NCBI GenBank assembly: GCA_028023455.1 | Contig: JAQFVV010000151.1 | Location: 1,669,097-1,733,096, forward strand | Direction: 5' to 3' | DNA length: 64,000 bases | From: Epiperipatus broadwayi | Lineage: Eukaryota; Onychophora; Udeonychophora; Euonychophora; Peripatidae | Shown here: one piece after another, positions 1 through 64,000 of the stretch | Position numbering within the stretch: the stretch's first letter is position 1 | Layout: every line of letters starts with the position of its first letter | Notes under the pieces: generated by a model | Told to the model about the DNA's origin: nothing | The model's input: only the letters and a program-made list of their open reading frames with translations | Databases searched by the model: none | Translations under genes and position numbers: made by a program

Positions 1-1250
1 TTATCAGTATTAAGCCTTAATTTTTTTTGGGAAATGGCCATTTGCCTTTTTCCAAAATGATATGTCCGAGAAAAATTATACATTTTACCACAGATTTTTC
101 AGCATTTAATTAACCCCTGCTCTATTTAACCATATGGACACTCTTTCTTACACTTTTGCACAATACTTCCTGCAGGTCTGCAGAAATCAGTATGTCATCT
201 TAATATGGTTCCACTTACTGCAACTCAAATTATTTTTGCTTGGAAAATATTGGGGGCTGTAGTTACACCTGAATGGTGATCTGTTACATTTAAACAGTCC
301 AAAAGTGTCTCTAGTGTTAACATTTGTGCCATTCTTTCTGTCACTGCTATGTGGTGGTACGCTGGATTTAAAAGCAGCTTCACAAAAACTTTTGCATCTG
401 CTAATGCTGCCAATACTTCTCTCATGTTTGGCAATGGGTAGACCCCTTATTTAAAAACCTCTTTACAATAATTCCCATAAAATCTGATCTGTACGTTCGG
501 TTTTGTTATAACTGCAATAAGCTTTGTCCCTCTCTGAACCTTCAACAGGGATTAATACTCCATTTGTAACTAAACCTTGAAGTTTTTCTTCACTTTGGCA
601 CTGGAATAGTATATTTCTTGCTCTATGTATTATTGGAGTTGTATTCTCAACCAACTCCATATCTACTGGATTTGTAGTCATCAAGCATAAATCATTCTCA
701 AATAATTTAGGAAAAGTTGTGTAATTTCTTGTTCAATCTAATATTTTTCATTATACTAATATTGATTTTGATTGCATCAAACCATTCATGCCCTATAATA
801 GGACTAACATCCCATTTTATTAAATACAAAGAAAGTTTTGCCTCTTTATTTCTATATTTAATGGGTACTTCCATTATTTCCTTATTATCTATCTCAATCC
901 TGTGCCTTTATAAACGTTTTCTTTATTTTCATATTATTTTCCCCTGTGCTTATTTTTATCCATAGTAAGTCTGATATTAATGTGATCCCTGATCTACTGT
1001 CTGTCTCCATCTCTACTTCTGAACCCCATATCTCTAATTTTATCATAAACTTGTTTTCCATTATTGCTTTCATATTTTTTATTGTAGCAATGCTACTCAA
1101 TTTTCCCTCTCTTCAGCTTTTTATTTTTCAGATCCATCATTCTTCTGTAAAGTTTCAGTTTTTGTACATACTTTTATAACACATCTAGTTTTCCCATTTG
1201 CAAAACTGTGTGAAATGGCCCTTTGTTCCACAGCAAAAACAAATAACTTT
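1..1250 (-). pseudogene. decayed Ty3/Gypsy LTR retrotransposon (gag end, protease, RT)
   Basis: On the minus strand three domains appear in the order expected for a Gypsy gag-pol. First, a gag zinc knuckle at 1200-1241 keeps its CX2CX4HX4C spacing. Next comes a retropepsin-like stretch at about 930-1090 (METDSRSGITLISD, with the catalytic DTG changed to DSR). Last is reverse transcriptase, with the pre-RT linker at about 463-684 and the PLPN-like start and KL..AYHHIAV region at 225-440. Stops and frameshifts separate the pieces. No LTR was recognised, and the element runs off the left edge. Confidence 0.75.
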
Positions 1251-1429
1251 CTTATTTTTTACATTGTCAACCCACCATTCTTTGTTCTCATGTGTTCTTT
1301 TTTTTTCACACTAAATCTTTCTCATTTCTATTTCTGAACATAAGAGTCTGTTCAACTACTAGCCCATAAACCATTCTCTTCTTACTAAATTTACCTCTGT
1401 AAGTAAATTTTGATGAAGCCTATCATTTG

Positions 1430-2965
1430 AGATCCTCCACAACTGATCCAAAAGGTAAAGAGAGCAAAACTCTCCATACAGTATTGCCATCTGTGCTAAA
1501 CAGGATGAGTAGGCATTAGATAGGGATTTTATGCACAAGCCTTCTGGCATCCATTGATTACTCTGTTTAGCACAGGTGGCAATACTGTATAGAGAGTTTT
1601 GCTCTGTTTATCAACAATTAATGTGCTAGTATAGGAGATGTGATCATGTGATGCTTAATGATCCAAAAGTACTTGGTCTACAAACTATAATTTTTTGATA
1701 ACTCCTGCGATGTTATATGTATACTCTTTAATGGGCTCACCATTATATTGCTTTCTTTTTCTTAGCGATCTGATTATGTATTGGTGGTTTCAGGCTAAAA
1801 TGATCATTCACTTTTTTCACTATGGCCTCATACATGATTGATTCATTTATTGGTTGCTCAAAAAATATATTTATAATATCGATAACCTTCCATCCTTCCA
1901 GGCACAGCAGAGCTGCTATTTTTCATTTACTAACTTGAATATCATTAGCATAAAAATTTTTTCACTTTGCATAATATACAGTGGCCATTCCACTGCATTA
2001 CCAATGATATATGTTATTTAACAAGCAAAACTCTCCATACAGTAGGACCACCCTGTGCCAACCAGAGTAATCAATGGATGCCAGAGGGCTTGTGTATAAA
2101 ATCCCTATTTAGTACCTACTCATCTAATATCCTCAGACTAATTTCAGGCTTGTGGCCTTCATCAGTGAGGAGCTTTGGATCTGAGAGCATTGCATCTAGA
2201 TCTTAGGATCTAATGCAACCCTCCAGCAGCCACATTTTATCTCTACTTAACTACAGAACTATGAGAATGAAATTGAAAACATAATATTTTCAATCTAAGC
2301 TCAATAGCTTATATAGTCATATGGGTCTCAACTCAGTTCAGCACCCATACATTTTGGTGTCTTTGGCTCTTTAACAACCATAGACACCACTATCCTATTA
2401 GGAAGGATTGGTGTTAAACCACTAAGCATCACATGATCACCATCTCTTATACAAGCACATAACTGTTATTAAACAGGCAAAACTCTCCATACAGTAGTGC
2501 CACCCTGTGACAACTAGAGTAATCAATGGATACCAGAAGACTTGTGCATAAAATCCCTATCTAATGCCTACTCATCCAATATTCCCAGACTAGTTTCTGG
2601 CTTGTGGCCTTCGTCACCCATATCATATATATATATAATTAGATTGCAAATATTAATTGTGTTTTCAATTTCATTCTCATAGTTTTGTAGCTAAGTAGAG
2701 AAAAGGTGGCTGTTGGAGGGTTGCATTAGATCTAGATGCAGTGCTCTCAGATCCAAGGCTCCTCACTGATGAAGGCCATAAACCAAAAACTAGTCGGGGG
2801 ATATTGGATGAGTAGGCACTAGATAGGGATTTTATGCACAAGCCTTCTGGCATCCGTTGATTACTCTGGTTGGCACAGGGTGGCACTATGTATGGAGAGT
2901 TTTGCCTGTTTAATAACAGTTATGTGCTAGTATAAAAGATGGTGATCATGTGATGTTTAGTAGCT
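1430..2965. repeat. cluster of foldback family A elements
   Basis: Reference description for family A. The core begins AACTCTCCATACAGTAGTG and continues through a stretch with CAGAGTAATCAATGGATGCC, then GGCTTGTGCATAAAATCCC, then TCATCCAATATCCCCAGAC and GTGGCCTTCATCAGTGAGG. It is often followed by the inverted complement, so a copy can fold into a hairpin. Ends usually lie at AAACATCACATGATCACCAT or its complement. Here 1430-1665 is a short hairpin copy, 2020-2475 and 2400-2640 are + copies, and 2640-2965 is a minus copy. The form (long inverted arms, no coding capacity, many copies) suits a non-autonomous foldback/MITE. No target duplication was verified. Confidence 0.8.
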
Positions 2966-3060
2966 TAATGATATATCTGATTGGCCCAAAGATATTTTTT
3001 TATTCTAACTAGAGCAATAGTCCCACACAACAACTAAAATAAAAAAAATTCCTATCTATC

Positions 3061-3162
3061 TAATCTTATTTCATAACTTTAGGCTTAGTTCCCTACAGCT
3101 AGGTTCAATTTTAATCTTATTTCATAACTTTAGGCTTAGTTCCCTACAGCTAGGTTCAATTT
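3061..3162. repeat. two-copy tandem repeat, 51-bp unit
   Basis: Two adjacent, nearly identical copies; each contains TTTAGGCTTAGTTCCCTACA and CTAGGTTCAATTTT. Confidence 0.9.
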
Positions 3163-3169
3163 TTTTTTT

Positions 3170-4489
3170 ACCATGCTAACTTTTGCTATATATTTGCAAA
3201 AAAATCAAACTATTAAAATATCACAGCAAAATAGATTAAAATAGTATTCAATAAATTTACAAACCCAATAGCTAAAATTAAGTGGTCTTTATAGTATGAC
3301 AAACATACAATATGGCTCCTAATGATACAAAACTCTAAACTGCACAAGTTAAAAATGAAATATTCAATGTTTTTTTTTTTTTATGAAATAAAGATCCTTA
3401 ACCAGAGACAGCTATTATTTGCTATATCCCAAAAATTTATAACAATCAAACAATATAAGTGTCTACTTTACTATTTAGTATTAAATCCTCGAAGAATCTT
3501 GTGAGGTGTATCTGAAATAATAAGATCAGGACAATCAGTATACAGTTCTAACCAGCACCTTAACTTTCAGGTAACTGATGCCTGAGATAGGTATCTTTAT
3601 GATGTCTTGCCCAACTCTCCGCTATATCTTTTCTGATGACGGAGGAAACACAATTTGTCACACACAATTGTAAAAATGGAGGTAAGCCCCCCCCACCCCA
3701 CTCTTTATATATCTCTGAATAGACTCACTAATTAAATGCTGCATTTACAGGTTCAATTAGTATATTTTAATTTATTCAGACAGCCTAATTATTCCTGTCT
3801 TATTAATTTCTTTAATTACAGATTTTATCAGATGATTTTCCTTTTGTTAATTAAACTAACATATCTTACATATTTGAACCCCCAAAAACCCGTAATTAAC
3901 GATTTCTTATTTTTTCTTCTGGAGTGCTTTCCTTTTTCTTTTAAAATTCAATGTGCTTTTTAAAATTTCAACTTTCTCGTTTCAGGTACTTCAAATTATA
4001 TCATCATTTCTTTTTTGCTCACAGTTTTATATAAATATAATAGCTAGGAAGAAAAACAAATAATTGGCTATTTGATATTAGACTAGCCGTGAACTATAAT
4101 TTGAAACATAATGACCAAAATTGTTCTTTTTATTGATCACATAATGACAATGGTTATGAAAATTGATAGTAAAAAAGACAATCAGCAATCAAATGAATCG
4201 GTTACTGAACAGTTAAACTGATAACAAGTTATCTTTCTGCGACAATGCTATTTATACGATTGCGGAAGATGCCATCGATCTGAAAGGACTTAAATAATAA
4301 TGTACATAGAGTTAAATAAAATCAGTGATACATTTAATAAATATTAAAATCAGCAATTGATATCAATTTCATCAAAATTAATAATTAATTTATAAATAAT
4401 AAAATCGTGTTACTTGAATACCGAACTATTTGTATAAAATAAGAATTTACAGTTGATTAGATAGTAGACCTTAGCATTTCGTGGGATTT
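3170..4489. other. upstream intergenic sequence, no gene recognised
   Basis: A+T-rich with homopolymer runs, including a C tract at 3687-3701. No open frame with recognisable similarity and no repeat family of the window was seen. A short ATGGAG with a following gtaagc at 3676 looks donor-like but has no coding context. Confidence 0.5.
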
Positions 4490-4807
4490 AAATTTTATCA
4501 CGTGACTGTAGTCTTTACCGTTATATAGTCAAATAATAGTTTTGTAAATGAAAATTATTGTTTGAATATGCTTTGTAGATTATAATAATATATAAAAAAA
4601 GTATTATTTAATGAGAAATCTCCCAACGACTTGGTTAAATGCAAAAATATTTACATCAACACGTGATGACACGTATTTCCGGTAAACAGAAGCGGAAGAT
4701 TTAAAGTTTCATTCGTATACATATTAACTCATGAGATTATTATATATTTTTTATGTGATTAATTTATTATCACTTTTCTCTTAATTTTTTTTTTTTTTAA
4801 ATATATA
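4490..4807 (+). promoter_or_regulatory. candidate MASTL promoter / 5' leader with E-boxes and ETS-like sites
   Basis: Two CACGTG E-boxes, at 4499-4504 (in the palindrome TCACGTGA) and 4660-4665, are followed by TGACACGT (4667-4674), TTTCCGG (4676-4682) and GCGGAAG (4691-4697). The last two are ETS/GABP-type cores in opposite orientation. All lie within 310 bp of the ATG. No TATA box at a convincing distance could be separated from the general A/T background. Factor binding is inference. Confidence 0.4.
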
Positions 4808-60208
<55,401 letters not shown>

Positions 60209-63200
60209 GTCAGTTTTTTATGTTTTCTTTAAAAAAAAAAAAAAATTTATTTTATTGAAAATTCGTTTATATTATTTTACTGTTTTGAACAGCTTGATGA
60301 AATTCTCCAAACATGACTTTAATGTAGTTAGAATATACCATATTGCTATGTACTGCCACCAAAAGTACTGCAATCTTGGCAAGGGTGAACAGTCAAGCAG
60401 AAATAATTATCACAGAAAGAATTTGATTAACTAATAATGGACATTTGTTTGACCAACAAGACAACAATATAAAAGTAATATTAAAATAACCCATTTACAT
60501 AGTCATAGAGATCTACAAAATAATAACGAAGCCAATGTAGCCTATAAAAATTTCTGGGTTCACTTTAAACCTTCATTGATGGGATTCACTAAGGTTCGCC
60601 ATTGTCCTCATGTACACTCGAACTTCAGCCTTGTAGTTATCCTTAGTTCACAACATGAAACAGCTCTCGAGATGCGAGTGTGTGTATGTATGCTTGCATC
60701 TGAATTTCTTCTTAAGTTGTCGTTTTTATCCTATTTCAGATTATTCCCATATAACCCCACTATAACCTTTTAATTACCTTTGCATGGAAATTTTTAGATT
60801 CAGATTAACAATCTAATTATTTATAATGCTATTTCTTGAACAGGAACAGTTCTTTTAAATATAATCAGTTTAATTGATCTCTAAATTTTTTGGTCCTTAA
60901 TTATTAATTAAACACAAATATTTTCTATTAATGGAAACCCAAGCTTATCTTATCTGAAATATTTTACTTTAATAAAATATATAACTTTTGTTTTTTACTT
61001 TATTTAGTTTACATATATATATTATTTAGTTCACTTGCAATATTTTTTATTTATTTCTAAGCGTAGCACATATTATGCGTCAACATTACACAATTGATTG
61101 TTTTTTAATATATGTTTTGAATGTTGTAACATTACAGAATTGCATAATGTATGTGAATTAAGATATATTAGAATTTTTGTCTACAAATAAGCAATGCCAG
61201 CCAAAATTTATATAAAAAAGTGTTGTGTCTATGAGAGTGTGCGTGAAATAGAAGGCAGAACCTACAGACATTTTTTTGTTTAAATGGCTCTTATTAAATG
61301 TAAATGACTTTTCAAATCGAGAAAGATGTTAATTAAAATAAATAAGAAAGTACAAGAATGAAGGATTATTCCATAGCTCGTAACATTACTGTCATAATCA
61401 CAAAGTAAATGTAATCTAAATAATAGATTTTCAAAATATTACAATATTTTTTGGCAAAAACTTTCACTAACATTTAAATACAAAAAAGGATTCAAATAAA
61501 AGATAAATATGCTACAATTGGATGTTTTTAGCAGCTGTATTAAAAACTAATAACTCTTACCTATCTTTATCATAATTGAAGAAGAAAAATTATTTAATAT
61601 TCAAATTGGAAAAAAAAAATGTGAACCACATTAAAATATCATAAAAGGAACTTTTTTTTTTCTTCATCTGATTAAAGATATATGATAAATTCCTTTTGAA
61701 GAAGATTGTTTTGTTTGGTATTCAACTACATCGCTGATATGAAGATATATAACGAGAGGATTTTCACAAAGGTGTTCAAAAGCAAAGACTCATTGTTTAC
61801 AAAATCTATACTCATTAAATTTATGATTTGGACTAGTGACGATCAATGTGAATGATGGAGAGCTAAGCTAAGAGTTGCTGTGTCATTGTGGAAGACAATG
61901 AAAAGCCTCTTAGAGTATGTTAAAGTTAAAATAAATATTCTAGTAATGTTACAATTTATGTATTCTATATAACAAAGTTTTCTAGAGCAAGCAATAGTCA
62001 ATCAACCTAAAAATGTAGTGGCATATATGGATCATGTCTCCAGAATGTCATGATGTAATAGTGGATATCTTTTTATCCATGTTGACATGATGAAACTTAA
62101 CAGAATAATTGACCTTTAGAATCTCCAGATATAATAATAAAAGGTATATGATCTGTGAAGATTCGACAAAAGCAAGATTTCCTAAAATTGTAGAACTCCA
62201 AAGATAGAAAATGTCCAGAATGAAATTCATGAAACAGTGAAAAGAAGTATGCATACATTTACATTATTTTTTTACATTTATAACTACAATTTCTGGAACT
62301 TTAGGTGATATCAGTTCACATATTTAAATATAAAGTCATTTTATATTTTAAATATTAATTTCTCTCTTTCTTCCCTCAAGGTTTCTCTCATATTGATTTC
62401 AATAATCTTTAATAGTTTTTCCCACAACTAAGTACTTTATTTATATTCTTAAAGGCTTTATTAATATAGATTGTCAAATAAGAAGGAACCTTTATTATGT
62501 TTAGACTGCAGTATGATTGGGAGTAATATTTTTGGTCACTTAAGAATAATATACAACTCTAAAAATAAATATAAAAGTAGTTATTAAACATATTTATAAT
62601 ATAATATACAAACAGCATTTAGTTGCGAAGATTTAAATTCCATTATTATTGGTGAAGTATGAAAGTCTTATTGGGATTGATGCTGTGACCTTCTTTTAAG
62701 ATGCACACACTTCCAGCCTATGGGTGTCTTGCAGATACAGTTACAATTGTAACTAGTAGCTTCCTGCTCCACATTTGAGTGTGCTTCACTGTGTTCTGCA
62801 ACATTGTGGCCAATGTATGTACTCCCATTCAACGTCTGACAGTTGTCTGATCTTGTCTGCCTTCTACAAATTTTTGTCTCCCTTTATAGGGAAATCTTGA
62901 CCAATAAATGGATTCATTGACCTACCTTTCCAATTGGCCTATTCATGTCTTTGGGTATTTATTTTCTTTTATTGTTATTTTATAGTCATTCTTATTATAA
63001 GTTGAATTTGTTTCTGACAAGACTTTAGAAGGTCAAGTCTATTATTTGAGGGTAAGCTTCTGCTAAGTTAGGATGAGTTCACAACAGTGCCATTAGATTT
63101 TATGTATTTGTCAAGATACATCAAATGCTGATACCCATGAATTGTGAAAGTTTATTATAAAATTTAATAATTTCATTAATAGAAGATAGAAATGTATTTA

Positions 63201-64000
63201 AGAACCCAATGTCGAGGTTGATATATGCCAATTGCATTATATTTGTTAGTATAGGTATATATGGAAGTCAGTCAATATATGATAGGATGTAATGCTGATT
63301 TGTATGTACATTTTTTTCTAATTACTAAAACTTGCCGTAGATGGCATAGAGGTGATGAAAAAAGTATTCTGCTGAAATAGCAAACTGGAATAGAGTCATG
63401 TGATATTTTATTGATTTTATATTAATTGTGGTCATAAGTTAGAGGTGCCTATAGTTGATAAAAAAAACTAAGAATACTTTAATATATACTTAATGAACTG
63501 ATTTCAGATCTATATGATTATACAGGCAAGCTTAGAGTGAAAAAAGTTATATATTTGTCAAATTGGTCTGTTAGCTTAATAGTAAAACAGGGATAAATGA
63601 TGGCTGCTAGAAGAAAGATGCATTACATACTAAAAGTATAGTCTGTGATATTGGATAGGTTAGCACTGGATAGGTATTAGTAAGTACTATCATCTGGCAA
63701 CTATTAATTACCAAAACTTCCAGTAGGAGAATGAGGTGGCGAAAAAGTATGCTGCTGAAACAATCAAAGGGGAATTTACGAGTTTGTTATGTACCTAAGA
63801 CCAAAGAATCCATCAATCAGCAATCTTCTAGGTTTTTGTCAGCTTATATAGTTTTTATATGTGGATTACTAACATCTTTAGATTTTTTTTTTTTTTTTGT
63901 TAACTATTATTATTTATTTTATTTCCAATTTTTACCATCAAGTGAATACAAAGCCAGCAAAATAACACTAAAGATAGTCGCAAAAGAGTGTTTTAAAACA
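60209..64000. other. start of MASTL intron 9 (no further exon found)
   Basis: No DWWALG-type C-lobe motif or other kinase exon was found on the + strand. 63310-63770 is an A2-related foldback repeat in the reverse orientation (AAGTATTCTGCTGAAATAGC, GATATTGGATAGGTTAGCAC). 62640-62960 is a patch with more G+C whose translations were not recognised. Confidence 0.6.

Noticed and set aside
717-1180. Short open frames on the + strand opposite the Gypsy remnant.
   Set aside because: They are antisense shadows of the gag-pol fossil with hydrophobic, T-driven composition.
3670-4300. Possible divergent upstream gene or first exon (ATGGAG followed by gtaagc near 3676; GCGGAAG near 4264).
   Set aside because: No open frame with recognisable similarity on either strand, and donor-like strings are common.
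62640-62960. Higher-G+C patch as a gene or transposase on the minus strand.
   Set aside because: All frames have stops within about 60 codons and none was recognised.
60209-64000. Remaining MASTL C-lobe exons.
   Set aside because: No stretch with the DWW, PPF or AGC-tail motifs behind an acceptor was found.

Overview
The window is A+T-rich (G+C roughly 25-30% by eye) genomic DNA from an intron-rich invertebrate animal. Evidence for this is one protein gene cut by long GT-AG introns, many tRNA-derived SINE-like repeats, foldback (MITE-like) elements, and decayed LINE and Ty3/Gypsy retrotransposons. The species cannot be read from the sequence. The base composition and LINE types would suit an arachnid or another non-insect invertebrate, but that is a weak guess. 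Nothing in the window is bacterial.

The only convincing host gene is the Greatwall/MASTL mitotic kinase orthologue on the + strand. Nine coding exons lie at 4808-4933, 16713-16771, 23883-23983, 31952-32043, 35485-35624, 45132-45220, 47130-47239, 54203-55414 and 60052-60208. Their reading phases join without a break to give the first 695 residues. Present are the N-lobe, the HRD and DFG motifs, the long non-kinase middle region (mostly in the 1.2-kb eighth exon) and the T-loop. The rest of the C-lobe and the AGC tail are missing and must lie beyond base 64000. A candidate promoter with two CACGTG E-boxes and ETS-like sites is just upstream of exon 1.

Region by region: 1-1250 is a decayed Ty3/Gypsy element on the minus strand. 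1430-2960 is a cluster of foldback repeats. 3000-4800 is unique upstream sequence ending in the promoter. 5019-6018 is a nearly perfect triplication of a 333-bp unit right behind exon 1. The introns hold a nested 1.75-kb palindrome (11.87-13.62 kb), fossil non-LTR retrotransposons (8.6-9.4, 24.4-26.6, 29.2-29.8 and 32.8-33.6 kb), a 440-bp palindrome (27.89-28.33 kb), a compositionally odd insertion (35.8-37.4 kb) and a SINE cluster (52.85-53.96 kb). After exon 9 only intron or repeat sequence is visible.

The window therefore contains one cell-cycle gene and its repeat-filled introns, not a gene cluster. The best leads for a second look are two foldback families whose arms carry a hammerhead-ribozyme-like core, the nested tRNA-bearing palindrome, the post-exon-1 triplication and the coding-like patch at 35.8-36.0 kb.
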